Source: Sorangium cellulosum (GTDB taxonomy: Bacteria; Myxococcota_A; Polyangia; Polyangiales; Polyangiaceae). From it: DNA of 64,000 bases. The notes under the pieces are model-generated. The model was not told where the DNA came from and did no database searches. It saw only the letters and a list, made by a program, of their open reading frames with translations. This document shows positions 1 through 8,708 of this stretch, one piece after another. The position numbers and the translations under genes are program-made. The stretch covers positions 5,782,501-5,846,500 of the forward strand of contig NZ_CP012670.1 of assembly GCF_004135735.1 (NCBI RefSeq), in the 5' to 3' direction. The number at the start of each line of letters is the position of its first letter. Position 1 is the stretch's first letter.

Positions 1-152
1 CGTACGCAACGGGCCACGAAGAGAGGGTCGTGGACCGCAGCGTGCTGGACACGCTGACCGCTTCGTTCGAGGCGTCGGGGTTCAAGCTGCGCGAGCTGGT
101 CCTCGACGTCGTGACGCACGAAGCCTTCTCGTCCGTCGCCCCGCAACCCTGA
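1..152 (+). CDS. C-terminal end of a DUF1592-family exported protein (partial)
   Basis: Reading from base 3, the frame encodes about 49 residues beginning YATGHEERVVD and ending at TGA (150-152). The tail has the DUF1585 pattern: a YATG start, a helix with SGFKLRELV, and a final T-H-E-A-F close to the stop. It matches the C-terminal domain of the complete DUF1587/1592/1588/1585 protein further downstream in this window (…ELLIELTQTDAFHY). The gene is cut by the left edge. It lies 15 bases before a DUF1552 gene on the same strand, the same pair order seen again at 3.5-6.7 kb. The biochemical role of the family is not established. Confidence 0.75.
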   Translation, partial: YATGHEERVVDRSVLDTLTASFEASGFKLRELVLDVVTHEAFSSVAPQP

Positions 153-167
153 TCGCAGGTGCCTCCC

Positions 168-1544
168 ATGAAGAACAAAGCCTTGAACCGACGAACCGTT
201 CTCCGGGGCCTGCTGGCGACGGGCGCCGCCGTGACCGTCCCGCTCCCGCTGCTGGAGATCATGCTGAACCAGAGCGGCACGGCGCTCGCTCAGACGAAGA
301 CCCCGGTCTCGCCGCTCTACGTCACGTGGTTCTTCGGGAACGGCACGCTGCCCGGCCGCTGGAAGCCGACGCGCACGGGCTCCGGTCCGGCCTGGGACCT
401 CAGCCCCCAGCTCCAGCCGCTCGCGGAGCTCAAGCCGTACCTCACGGTGATCAGCGGCCTCGAGAACAAGCTCGTGGTATCCGGCTTCGAGCACCCCACG
501 GGGTCGGCGGGGGCCACGACCGGCGCGCCGCTCAGCGGGAACGCCGTGCGGGCCGCATCCATCGACCAGGTCGTCGCGAACGCCATCTCGGAGGGGGCGC
601 CGTACCGCTCGCTCGAGGTGGGATTGACGCCGGCGACGCCGGGCGGCCCTCAGGACTCGCTGCACACGGTCTCGCACCGGGGGCCGAACTCGCGCAACAA
701 CCCGGAGTTCGATCCGAGGGCCGTGTTCAACCGGTTGTTCATGGGCGGCGCGCCCGTGCCCGACGACGATGAGGCGGACCAGGCCACGAAGATCGCGAAC
801 GTCCGGAAGAGCGTGCTCGACTCCATCCTGCAAGACGGCGCGAGGCTGCAGCAGCGGCTCGGGGCGGCCGACAGGCAGCGCGTGGAGCAGCACCTCGAGT
901 CGATCCGCGCCATCGAGCGGCGCCTCGAGACGATGGCCCCCGGCGGCGGCTCGCCGCCGGCGTGCAGCAGCCCGACGGCGCCCACCGTCGGCAAGGACGC
1001 GCAGAGCGAGGCCCCCCCGGCGGTGAACGCCGCCATGGTCGAGCTCTCGGCGCTCGCGCTCGCCTGCGAGAGGACCCGCGTGCTCTCGTTCATGTTCTCG
1101 CTGCCCGCCGCGCACGTCTACTACCGGCACCTCGCGCAGGACATGAACGACGACTTTCACGACACCATCTGCCACGGGGATCCCGGGGATCAATCGGGTC
1201 AGCCTCGCGTCGACAAGGGCGTGATTTACACGATGGGCTGCCTGAACGAGTTCTTGACGAAGCTCAAGGACACGCCGCATGGCAGCTCGAACCTGCTCGA
1301 GAGCTCGCTCGTGTACATCACGTCCGACACCGCCTGGGGCAAGACGCACACGAGGACGGAGTGGCCGGTGCTCTTCGCCGGGAGAGCCGGAGGGCGGCTG
1401 CGCGGCGACGAGCACCACAGCTTCCCCGACGACAACCTGAGCAAGGCGCTCCTGACGATCGCCCAGATCATGGGCCTGAACGTGACGGAGATCGGCGTCG
1501 ACGCGGGGCGGGTCACGTCACCGCTCGCGGGCATCCAGGCCTGA
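168..1544 (+). CDS. DUF1552 family protein with Tat-like signal peptide
   Basis: The product is about 458 residues. The N-terminus has a twin-arginine-like signal (NRRTVLRGLLATGAAV) followed by a hydrophobic stretch and a cleavage-like ALAQ, so export in a folded state is likely. The body matches DUF1552: LYVTWFFGNGTLPGRWKP near the start, a GAADRQRVEQHLESIRAIERRL helix in the middle, and a metal-site-like HSFPDDNLSKALL near the end. I chose ATG 168 over the in-frame GTG at 159 because AGGTG lies about 7 bases before 168. The gene directly follows a DUF1592-family gene and is probably co-transcribed with it. Family function is unknown; its fold group is related to sulfatase/phosphatase-like DUF1501 proteins. 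The neighbouring xylanase hints at polymer degradation, but that is inference. Confidence 0.85.
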   Translation: MKNKALNRRTVLRGLLATGAAVTVPLPLLEIMLNQSGTALAQTKTPVSPLYVTWFFGNGTLPGRWKPTRTGSGPAWDLSPQLQPLAELKPYLTVISGLENKLVVSGFEHPTGSAGATTGAPLSGNAVRAASIDQVVANAISEGAPYRSLEVGLTPATPGGPQDSLHTVSHRGPNSRNNPEFDPRAVFNRLFMGGAPVPDDDEADQATKIANVRKSVLDSILQDGARLQQRLGAADRQRVEQHLESIRAIERRLETMAPGGGSPPACSSPTAPTVGKDAQSEAPPAVNAAMVELSALALACERTRVLSFMFSLPAAHVYYRHLAQDMNDDFHDTICHGDPGDQSGQPRVDKGVIYTMGCLNEFLTKLKDTPHGSSNLLESSLVYITSDTAWGKTHTRTEWPVLFAGRAGGRLRGDEHHSFPDDNLSKALLTIAQIMGLNVTEIGVDAGRVTSPLAGIQA

Positions 1545-1607
1545 GCGCGGGGGCGCGCGAGCCCCCTTCATCGAGGGAGCTCGCGCGCTCATCGCATCGC
1601 CGCGAGG

Positions 1608-2837
1608 TCAGTTGCGGCCCAGGAAATCCATGAGCCACTGCATGGCCGGCCGCATGTTGCCGTTCGAGTGCTGGATGCCGGTGTTGTCCCGCCACGTGGT
1701 GCCGACGATGTACCCCCAGAGGGTGATGCCGGGGACGGCGGGGTGGTTCCAGAACATCGTGAACTGCTCCTCCATCACCTGCTTCTGCCGGTTGTCGTCC
1801 GCGATGCCGATGTCGTACTCGGTGATGTACACGGGCTTGCCCAGGGAGGCCATCTTGTCGAGGTACCCCTTCACGGTGCCGGTGTTGATCTTGTACGCGT
1901 CGTGGGCCTGCGCGCCGAGCGCGTCGACCGGCGCGCCCGCGTCGATGACCGCCCTCGCGATCCTCATGAAGTTGTTGTGATCGTTCTCGTACTCGATGTT
2001 GTTGTAGTCGTTGAGGATCAGGACCGCGCCCGGGCAGAACTCGCGCGCCCACTTGAAGGAGTTGACGATCCAGTCCCAGCCGCTGGCGCCGTCGCCGCCG
2101 ATGCCGTTCTTGTAGGAGGGCGTGGTGTGGGGCGGCGGCTCGTTGACGACGTCGATGTACTTCGTCTCGGGGTAGCGCTCGCAGAACTGCTTCATCCAGT
2201 CCCGCACGGCGTTCCGCTGCTCGTCCGCGGAGAGGCGACCGACCCAGTCCGGCTGCTGGGAGCCCCACACGAAGACGTGGTGCTTGAAGATGATGTTGTT
2301 GTCCTGCGCGTACTTGTAGATCCTGTCGAGCGCGCTCCAGTCCTTGTTACCGCGGCTCCTCTCGACGGAGCCCCACTTGCCCTCGTTCTCGGGCGTGATC
2401 TGGTTCCAGTACCGCGCGAAGCCATCGCGCACGGCGCCGCTCGTCGTGATGTTGCCGACGAACTTCTCGCCGCTGGACGAGCCGCCGGCTCCGTCGCCGC
2501 CGGTGCCGCCGTTCGAGCCGCCCGTCCCGCCGCCGCCCTCGCCCGAGCTGCTGGTCGACGAGCTGCTGGTCGACGAGCTGCTGGTCGACGAGCTGCTGGT
2601 CGACGAGCTGCTGGTCGACGAGCTGCTCGTCGCAGCGCCGCCCACGCCGCTGGTGACCGACGTGCTGCTGCTCGTCGTCGTGCCGACGCCGGAGGTGACG
2701 GTGCTGCCCGCTCCCCCCGATCCATCCGAGCCGCCGTCACCTCCGTCGTCCCCACCAGCGCATCCAAAGAGGGTCGCGACTCCGAGCGCGATCCAGGTCG
2801 TGCCGCACAACCATCGAGAAGAACGGTTCTTGTTCAT
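1608..2837 (-). CDS. GH10 endo-1,4-beta-xylanase, lipoprotein with Ser/Thr-rich linker
   Basis: The 409-residue protein has a lipoprotein signal (lipobox ATLFGC, Cys near residue 26). A Gly/Ser/Thr linker follows to about residue 125, then a glycoside hydrolase family 10 barrel. Family hallmarks are present: ITPENEGKW near the start of the domain, HHVFVWGSQQPDW, the acid/base Glu in DVVNEPPP, and the nucleophile Glu in VYITEYDIG. It should hydrolyse xylan, tethered to the outer membrane or cell surface by its lipid anchor. The linker contains a perfect 15-bp tandem repeat encoding STSSS units. GGAAG lies about 7 bases before ATG 2837. It is convergent with the preceding DUF1552 gene and divergent from the next DUF1592 gene. 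The catalytic domain is shorter than many GH10 domains, but the core motifs are intact. Confidence 0.93.
   Translation of the reverse strand: MNKNRSSRWLCGTTWIALGVATLFGCAGGDDGGDGGSDGSGGAGSTVTSGVGTTTSSSTSVTSGVGGAATSSSSTSSSSTSSSSTSSSSTSSSSTSSSGEGGGGTGGSNGGTGGDGAGGSSSGEKFVGNITTSGAVRDGFARYWNQITPENEGKWGSVERSRGNKDWSALDRIYKYAQDNNIIFKHHVFVWGSQQPDWVGRLSADEQRNAVRDWMKQFCERYPETKYIDVVNEPPPHTTPSYKNGIGGDGASGWDWIVNSFKWAREFCPGAVLILNDYNNIEYENDHNNFMRIARAVIDAGAPVDALGAQAHDAYKINTGTVKGYLDKMASLGKPVYITEYDIGIADDNRQKQVMEEQFTMFWNHPAVPGITLWGYIVGTTWRDNTGIQHSNGNMRPAMQWLMDFLGRN
2545..2634 (-). repeat. 15-bp tandem repeat in the xylanase linker
   Basis: Six head-to-tail copies of GAGCTGCTGGTCGAC (plus-strand reading), the last with two changes. 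Because the unit is a multiple of three, it stays in frame and encodes Ser/Thr-only pentapeptides. Copy-number slippage would change linker length without breaking the gene. Confidence 0.95.
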
Positions 2838-3542
2838 GTGCCACTTCCTCGCCAGGGCAAAGTAAAAGGATGACCGTGAACATTTTGTGAACGCTCACAC
2901 ACACGATGTCAACCCGAAACGGACCGGTAATACAGCCAACAAATACTGCTCCCCCGGCGCGCATCCACCTCGCCGCCGACCCGACGCGGCGCGCGCTGGG
3001 CGCTCGATCCTGCTCACGAACGCGGCCATCTCCGTCGACTCGGGCGGCCGCCCCCGGCCTCGGATGAGCTACAGGGGCAACACCCTCGATAACGTATTAC
3101 AGCGCACGCGGACGCCGCCGCGGACGCCGCCGCGCCCCCTCGGGATCGAGGGCCACGCGCGCCGGTTTTTGTTTGACGCCGCGGATGTGATCGATCACAT
3201 TTCGACATCAGGGTTTCTTCTGCCCTGCCATGGGCAGGGCGTCATGTGGACCGGGCCCCGCGTCCTCGTGCGCGTGGAACCTCGACGGTCGGGCGCCGAG
3301 GGGCGCGATGCAGGGGCGATCGAGGGCGTGCCCCCGGGGGGCCTCGGGGCGCCGGCGGGCCCTCGTTGCCCGTGCATGGGGCGCCTCGTTCCGCGCCCTC
3401 CGCTCGAATGCATTCTTCGTGGTGCGTGTCCTATCGGGCGCGCAGCTCGTGCCGCACATCACAAACGTCTGGTACGCCGCGATCGGCGATTTACTGCAAT
3501 GAAGCCACGTCGTGCTCTCTACCAAGGAAGGCCGGTTGTTCG
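2838..3542. other. Divergent intergenic region between xylanase and DUF1592 gene
   Basis: About 700 bases without a convincing gene; the open frames here lack domains and are shadows. It should hold the promoters for both divergent genes. Two structures stand out: a perfect 16-bp palindrome at 3185-3200 and a short hairpin with 8-bp arms (GCCCTGCC / GGCAGGGC) at 3222-3240. The stretch 3110-3135 contains a CGCGGACGCCGC tandem duplication. No clear -35/-10 pair could be chosen. Confidence 0.5.
3185..3200. promoter_or_regulatory. Perfect 16-bp palindrome ATGTGATCGATCACAT, operator candidate
   Basis: The 16 bases equal their own reverse complement. The arms TGTGA/TCACA resemble CRP/FNR-family half sites, but the spacing is 4 bases instead of the 6 of the classical CRP site. 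It sits about 350 bases from both divergent start codons, so either gene could be the target. No regulator gene is adjacent, so binding by a CRP/FNR-family protein is a guess. Confidence 0.45.
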
Positions 3543-5342
3543 ATGATGGGACTTCTGCGTGCCCTCAGCGGGCGAAGAGCGACATCCATATCCAGGCACT
3601 CAAGCCATGGGCAGGCGCGTCGTCTCCGAGGGCCTCGGTCGGCCGTCCCGATCGCGCTGCTCTTGGCCAGCGGCTGCATCGGGACCGTGGGCGATGCTGA
3701 CGTCGAGGCGAGAGGATCCGGCGCGGGGGGCGACTCCAGCGCGGCCGGCCCCGGCGGCCCCGGCGATCCGAGCTCCGGCGGGCCCTCCCAGGCCGCTTGC
3801 GACGACGGCGAGGTGCACCCGGGACGCGCGCCCCTGCGGCGGCTGACGCGGTTCGAGTACAACAACACCGTTCGCGACCTGCTGGGCGACACGACGCAGC
3901 CAGGCTTCTCGCTGCCGAGCGAGGACCTCGGAAACGGCTTCGGCAACGACGCGGACACGCTGTCGGTCTCCAGCCTGCTCGCCGAGCAGCTCGGCACCGT
4001 GGCCGAGGGCATCGCCCAGCGCGCGACCGCGACCCCAGAGGCGCTCGCGAAGCTCGCCCCCTGCGCGGGCGACGTGGACGCGGCCAGCGAGCTGGCGTGC
4101 GCGCGCACGATCGTCGAGCGCCTCGCCCCGCGCGCGTACCGCCGCCCCCTCGCCGATGGCGAGGCGGACGAGCTCCTCGCCCTGTACACCGCCGGGCGAG
4201 AGGGCGCGACGTTCGCCGCTGGCGTCGCGACGGTGATCGAGGCGCTGCTCCAGACGCCGGACTTTCTCTATCGCATCGAGTGGGGCAGCCCGGACCCCGC
4301 GCGCCCCGAGCTCCTCCGGCCGACGGGCGACGAGATGGCGACACGGCTCTCGTACCTCTTCTGGGGCACGATGCCTGACGAGGAGCTGCGTGTGGCCGCG
4401 CAGGCGGGGGAGCTCTCGACGAAGGAAGGGGTGCGCGCGCACGCCGAGCGCATGCTCGACGATCCCAAGGCGCGGCCCGTCCTCCGGTTCTTCTTCGACA
4501 ACCTGCTCCCCATCAGCAACCTCGCGGATCTCGAACGCGACGCGGAGACCTTCCCGACCTTCTCTCGCTCGATCGGCGCGCTCCTGCGCGAGGAGACGCA
4601 GCGGTTCCTCGAGCACGAGATCTTCGAGGCGGACGGCACCTGGGCGTCCATCTTGACGGCCCCGTACTCGTTCATGAACGGTCCGCTCGCCCAGTTCTAC
4701 GGGATCCCCGGCGTGACGGGCGACGAGTTCCGGAAGGTGGAGCTCGATACGACCCAGCGCCTCGGGCTGCTCACCCAGGCGGGCGTGATGGCCGGAACGA
4801 CGCACTCGAACATGACGAACCCGGTGGTCCGCGGCTCGTTCGTGGTCCAGAAGCTGATGTGCCGCACGATCCCGCTCCCCACCGGCGCCATCCTGGAGCA
4901 GGTGAAGCCGCCGGAGCCGTACACCGGCGACACGGCGCGGCAGCGGTACAGCCAGCACAGCAAGGATCCGGTCTGCGCCGGGTGCCACAAGTTCATGGAT
5001 CCGATCGGGTTCGCGTTCGAGAACTACGACGCGGTCGGGCTGTTCCGCACCACCGAGAACGACGTCGAAATCGACGCGAGCGGCTCGGTCCCGGGCACGG
5101 AGGGCACGGTGAGCGGGCCGATCGAGCTCGTGCAGAAGCTCGCCGAGACCGAGGAGGCGCAGAGCTGCTTCGCGACGCGCTGGACCGAGTACGCCTACGG
5201 CCTCACCCTGCGCTCCGAGGACGCGTGCACCAGGGAGGCCGTCACGACCGCCTTCAAGGCATCCGGGTACAACGTGAAAGAGCTCCTGATCGAGCTCACG
5301 CAGACGGACGCTTTCCACTACATGGATCCCCGGCAGGAGTAA
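3543..5342 (+). CDS. DUF1587/DUF1592/DUF1588/DUF1585 lipoprotein with CxxCH motif
   Basis: The protein is about 599 residues from ATG 3543. A hydrophobic stretch VPIALLLASGC looks like a lipobox after an unusually long basic N-terminus, so a later start is possible; the frame is also open far upstream without homology. Domain order as in myxobacterial and planctomycete exported proteins: DUF1587 (RFEYNNTVRDLLGD, about 95-160), DUF1595 (AYRRPLADGEADELLALY), DUF1592 (TRLSYLFWGTMPDEEL, about 265-395), DUF1588 (about 410-510) with the c-type haem motif CAGCH and DPIGFAFENYD, then DUF1585 at the end. A cytochrome-c-like role is suggested by CAGCH but is unproven. The stop overlaps the first possible start of the following DUF1552 gene, so the two are translationally coupled. 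Confidence 0.85.
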   Translation: MMGLLRALSGRRATSISRHSSHGQARRLRGPRSAVPIALLLASGCIGTVGDADVEARGSGAGGDSSAAGPGGPGDPSSGGPSQAACDDGEVHPGRAPLRRLTRFEYNNTVRDLLGDTTQPGFSLPSEDLGNGFGNDADTLSVSSLLAEQLGTVAEGIAQRATATPEALAKLAPCAGDVDAASELACARTIVERLAPRAYRRPLADGEADELLALYTAGREGATFAAGVATVIEALLQTPDFLYRIEWGSPDPARPELLRPTGDEMATRLSYLFWGTMPDEELRVAAQAGELSTKEGVRAHAERMLDDPKARPVLRFFFDNLLPISNLADLERDAETFPTFSRSIGALLREETQRFLEHEIFEADGTWASILTAPYSFMNGPLAQFYGIPGVTGDEFRKVELDTTQRLGLLTQAGVMAGTTHSNMTNPVVRGSFVVQKLMCRTIPLPTGAILEQVKPPEPYTGDTARQRYSQHSKDPVCAGCHKFMDPIGFAFENYDAVGLFRTTENDVEIDASGSVPGTEGTVSGPIELVQKLAETEEAQSCFATRWTEYAYGLTLRSEDACTREAVTTAFKASGYNVKELLIELTQTDAFHYMDPRQE

Positions 5343-5347
5343 TGGTC

Positions 5348-6724
5348 ATGGCAACGCATCGATTGACCCGACGTGCCGTGCTGCGAGGCGCTGGCGCCAT
5401 CGCCATCGCGCTCCCCTGGCTCGAGATCATGGGCGAAGCGCGCGAGGCGCGCGCGCAGGCCGCCCCCGCCAAGCGCTTCCTCGCCGTCTACACGCCCGGC
5501 GGGACCGTGCTGGACCGCTGGCGGCCGACAGGCGACGAGACGCGCTTCACCCTGAGCCCCATCCTGGAGCCGCTCGCGCCGGTGCAGAGCCGGCTGCTCG
5601 TCGTCGACGGCCTCGACATGAAGAGCGGGCTCGGCGAGCAGCACCAGGCCGGGATCATCGCCTGGCTCACGGGCACGCCCCAGGCGGGCGCCGCGGGCCG
5701 CGCCTACGGGAGCGGGCCGTCCGTCGATCAGGTGATCGCGTCGCGCATCTCCGCCGGTCAAAAGGCGAAGGCGAGCCTCCAGTTCGCGGTGCGCTGGGCC
5801 ACGGGCAAATCCCACGGCCTGCTGTCGCCGATCAACGCCGTCAATTTCGAGAGCAAGGCGCCCTACAGCCCGATCCCGCCGCGCCTGGATCCGGTCGAGA
5901 TCTTCACCGAGCTCTTCGGCACGCTGAACCCCGACGCGAAGGACGACGCCGCCCTGCGCCTCGCGCGAAAGCAATCGATCCTCGACTTCCTCGACCGGCG
6001 CTACGCTTCCCTGTCGGCGCGGCTCGGCGCCGCCGACAGGCAGAAGATCGACCAGCACCTGACGAAGATCCGCGAGATCGAGGAGAGCCTCAGCAAGACG
6101 CCGGTCACGACGAGCGCTTGCAAGGCCCCGGAGAGGGTCGACACCTCCGACTACAACCCGCGCACGGGGCTCAACTCTGCGGACAACGGCTCGATCAAGG
6201 ACACCTCGACCGACGCGGCGATCCCCAAGGTCGGCAAGCTCATGATGGACATGATGGTGATGGCGCTCGCCTGCGACATCACCGCGGTCGGCACCTTGCA
6301 GTGGAGCGACACCGAGGCGAAGCACACCTTCCCCTGGCTGAACCTGAGCGAGCACCACCACTTCTACCAGCACGACGGCGGCTTCCGGCCGGCCGAGTGC
6401 GAGCGCATCTGCAACTGGTATTCGAAGCAGCACGCCTATCTCCTGCAGGAGATGGAGAAGGTCGACATGGGCGGCCACTCGCTGCTCGACGAGAGCGTCG
6501 TCTTCTTCGGCTCCGAGCTCTCGGATCCGCCGAGCCACAAGAAGAACAACATGCCGTTCTTGCTGGCCGGCGGCGGCGGCGGCCTGCGCGCCGGACGCTG
6601 GGTCCGGTACCCGAACCTCCCGCACAACAACCTGCTCGTCTCGATCCTGAACCTGTTCGGCGATGGCCGGACCACGTTCGGCGACCCGAGCCACTGCACC
6701 GGGCCGCTCACGAACTTGACGTAG
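5348..6724 (+). CDS. DUF1552 family protein with Tat-like signal peptide (second copy)
   Basis: The protein has 458 residues with an N-terminal RRAVLRGAGAIAIALPWLEI twin-arginine-like signal ending near ARAQ. The body shows DUF1552 features: RFLAVYTPGGTVLDRWRP, GAADRQKIDQHLTKIREIEE, a His-rich LSEHHHFYQHDGG segment, and PHNNLLVSILNLFGD near the end. ATG 5342 overlaps the stop of the preceding gene by one base, but AGGAG (5335-5339) is spaced 8 bases from ATG 5348, so 5348 is preferred. It is a paralogue of the DUF1552 gene near base 168; the DUF1592-DUF1552 pair therefore occurs twice within 7 kb. A strong hairpin follows the stop. Function is unknown. Confidence 0.85.
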   Translation: MATHRLTRRAVLRGAGAIAIALPWLEIMGEAREARAQAAPAKRFLAVYTPGGTVLDRWRPTGDETRFTLSPILEPLAPVQSRLLVVDGLDMKSGLGEQHQAGIIAWLTGTPQAGAAGRAYGSGPSVDQVIASRISAGQKAKASLQFAVRWATGKSHGLLSPINAVNFESKAPYSPIPPRLDPVEIFTELFGTLNPDAKDDAALRLARKQSILDFLDRRYASLSARLGAADRQKIDQHLTKIREIEESLSKTPVTTSACKAPERVDTSDYNPRTGLNSADNGSIKDTSTDAAIPKVGKLMMDMMVMALACDITAVGTLQWSDTEAKHTFPWLNLSEHHHFYQHDGGFRPAECERICNWYSKQHAYLLQEMEKVDMGGHSLLDESVVFFGSELSDPPSHKKNNMPFLLAGGGGGLRAGRWVRYPNLPHNNLLVSILNLFGDGRTTFGDPSHCTGPLTNLT

Positions 6725-6731
6725 CTCGGCG

Positions 6732-6754
6732 CCCCCCGGGACGAGCCCGGGGGG
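6732..6754 (+). terminator. Strong GC hairpin after DUF1552 gene
   Basis: Perfect 9-bp arms CCCCCCGGG and CCCGGGGGG around a 5-base loop, beginning 8 bases after the stop codon. There is no T tract, which is common for hairpins in very GC-rich genomes. It lies between a plus-strand operon end and a convergent minus-strand gene, where a terminator is expected. Confidence 0.55.
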
Positions 6755-6823
6755 TGCTCGCCGATCGCGTCGTCATGCTCGAAGGCGAACCCGGCTGGGT
6801 TGATCCATCAGCGCGATCGAGGC

Positions 6824-7840
6824 TCACCGCATCTGGTAGCGCCCCGTCTTCTCCACCGGCTCGATGCGACCGACGACCGCGCCGCGACCCCCTGCGTAGG
6901 CCCGGTGACCGAGCGCGTCGTCGGCGGGAATCACGGACGGGCGAGGCCAGGCGTCCTCCTCGGTGAGGAGGGACGCCAGCCGGTCGCGGATGCGCTGCTG
7001 GCCCTCGACCGCCTCCTGCGCCGTGAGCTCGCGGAACACCCCGAACACGATGACGCTCTCCCAGTCGGCGAGGCTCTGGATGTGGTCGACCTGGAAGCAG
7101 ACCTCCGGGTTCTCGCGCATCATCCCGACCTTGGCGCCTTCCGCCGAGCGCAGGTAGAGGACGCCTCCCTCGTACGCGTAGCACATCGGCACGACGTACG
7201 TCCGTCCTCGCGCGTGGCAGCCCAGCCGGCCGAAGGCGCAGCGCTCGAGGAGCGCCTCGATCCGCTCCGCGCCGAGGACGCCGGCCGCTGGCGCCTCCGG
7301 CGGCCACGCCGCTGCGGGCACATCGAACATGCGGAGCTGGGCGCGGCAAGCGGCGCAGAACTGGTACTCCGAGCGCGCGCCGCAGCGCAGGCAGCGGTGA
7401 GACCGCGAGGCGCCCGGCGGCGGCCCCATGCTCGTCGCGATCCCGTGGGCAGCGGCCTCCGGGGGCACGAGCAGCACGGGGCGGTTCGAGATGCGCGCGA
7501 CGCGCTCGGCGACGCTCCCGAGGAGCACGGCCGTGGCGCCGGTGTGCCCGTGGCGGCCCATCACGATGAGCTGGGCGTCGTCCTCGTCCGCGCACCGGAG
7601 GATCTCTTCCGCGGCAGACCCCACCCGGACGAGCGGGACGACGCGGACCGCGTCGCCGAGCTTCGCCATGAAGCCGCGCAGCGCGTCCGTGGCGTCCGGC
7701 TGCGCCTGCGTCGATGCCGCCACGTGGAGGACCCGGAGCTCGGCGCCCCGGGAACGCGCCTCTTCCATGGCGACGCTCACGGCCGCTGCCGAGAGCTCCG
7801 AGAGATCCGTGGCGACCAGGATCCGCTGCGCTGGCTTCAT
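6824..7840 (-). CDS. UspA - zinc-ribbon - PNPOx-like split-barrel fusion protein
   Basis: The 338-residue protein combines three parts. Residues 1 to about 130 form a universal stress protein domain (start RILVATDLSE) with the ATP-binding pattern G-x2-G-x9-GS in GRHGHTGATAVLLGS. Around residues 149-168 is a CxxC…CxxC zinc-ribbon-like segment (CLRCG and CAAC). From about 185 to the end is a pyridoxamine-phosphate-oxidase-like FMN-binding split barrel (GRLGCHARGRTYVVPMCYAY, then VCFQVDHI). Separate USP and PNPOx-like proteins are common in stress and dormancy regulons; fusion in one chain suggests a cytosolic sensor linking nucleotide state with a flavin or redox ligand. That role is inference. 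No catalytic activity can be assigned. Confidence 0.85.
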   Translation of the reverse strand: MKPAQRILVATDLSELSAAAVSVAMEEARSRGAELRVLHVAASTQAQPDATDALRGFMAKLGDAVRVVPLVRVGSAAEEILRCADEDDAQLIVMGRHGHTGATAVLLGSVAERVARISNRPVLLVPPEAAAHGIATSMGPPPGASRSHRCLRCGARSEYQFCAACRAQLRMFDVPAAAWPPEAPAAGVLGAERIEALLERCAFGRLGCHARGRTYVVPMCYAYEGGVLYLRSAEGAKVGMMRENPEVCFQVDHIQSLADWESVIVFGVFRELTAQEAVEGQQRIRDRLASLLTEEDAWPRPSVIPADDALGHRAYAGGRGAVVGRIEPVEKTGRYQMR

Positions 7841-7934
7841 GCTGCCCCCCTGCCGGTCCAGGGTTCATGGCCGCGGCGACCGGCTCGTGTGTGTGTCGAT
7901 CGTGTCCACCCGTCGCAGCAATCACCGTGCCCCG

Positions 7935-8708
7935 TCACCCGACCCGCACCTCGCGCCGCGGGGGCACCCGGGTCGCGGAAAGCCCGGCTCGCTCCGCCGC
8001 GCGCGCGAACACGATGGCGTCGCGCACGGCGCACCCGGCGCCGTCGTTGTTGAAGAAGACGTAGGCGTCTGCGCCCGGGCCCCACAGGGAGGCCAGCCGG
8101 TCGGCCGCGGCGCGGAGGGCGGCCGCGCCGTAGCATGGGCTCGGCGTGGCGCACCCCGCGTGGAACCTCAGGTAAGCCCACGTCGCCGTGCGGCGGAAGG
8201 GCGTCTTGAGCCAGGGGCTGTCGGCGACGCACAGCGCGGCGTCGCGCGCGGAGAGCAGCGCCGCGATCTCGTCGCTGAACCACGAGGCGTCCCGGGGCTC
8301 GACGGCCACGCGGACACGCCGCGGGAAGCAGTCGAGGGCGGACGCGAGCCGACCCGCGTCGGCCTTCATCCGCGGCGGGAGCTGCAGCAGCACCGGGCCG
8401 AGCTTGCCGCCCAGGTGCCGCACGCGATCGAGGAACCGCGCCGCCGGCTCGGCCGGCTCGCGGAGGCGACGCATGTGCGTGAGGAACCGGCTCATCTTGA
8501 CCGCCATCACGAAGTCCTCCGGCGTGCGGGCGGCCCAGTCCTCACACGTCGAGGCCTCGGGGAGCCGGTAGAACGCGGAGTTCACCTCGACGGCCTGGAA
8601 GCGCTCGGCGTAGTGCTCGAGCCAGCGCGAGGCGCTCAGGCGCTCGGGGTAGAAGCGCCCTCGCCAGTGGGGGTACTGCCACCCCGAGGTGCCGACGAGC
8701 ACCGGCAT
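7935..8708 (-). CDS. DUF72 family protein
   Basis: The 257-residue protein matches DUF72 (YecE-like TIM-barrel family): VLVGTSGWQYPHWRGRFYP at the N-terminus, FQAVEVNSAFYRLP, VLLQLPPRMKAD, VAVEPRDASWF and YVFFNNDGAG near the C-terminus. An upstream in-frame TTG (8717) is possible, but ATG 8708 puts the start directly before the conserved segment. No strong Shine-Dalgarno sequence is visible. The family's molecular function is not settled. It is on the same strand as the USP fusion, with a 94-base gap. The association with PolX, CBS and USP genes suggests a stress or repair context. Confidence 0.85.
   Translation of the reverse strand: MPVLVGTSGWQYPHWRGRFYPERLSASRWLEHYAERFQAVEVNSAFYRLPEASTCEDWAARTPEDFVMAVKMSRFLTHMRRLREPAEPAARFLDRVRHLGGKLGPVLLQLPPRMKADAGRLASALDCFPRRVRVAVEPRDASWFSDEIAALLSARDAALCVADSPWLKTPFRRTATWAYLRFHAGCATPSPCYGAAALRAAADRLASLWGPGADAYVFFNNDGAGCAVRDAIVFARAAERAGLSATRVPPRREVRVG

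Noticed and set aside
2192-2873. Plus- and minus-strand frames overlapping the xylanase linker (Arg/Ala repeats)
   Set aside because: They are shifted readings of the 15-bp repeat and of the GH10 gene, which has catalytic motifs in the accepted frame.
3246-3542. N-terminal extension of the DUF1592 protein
   Set aside because: The frame is open but encodes an Arg/Pro/Gly-rich peptide without homology or signal; the lipobox region lies after ATG 3543.
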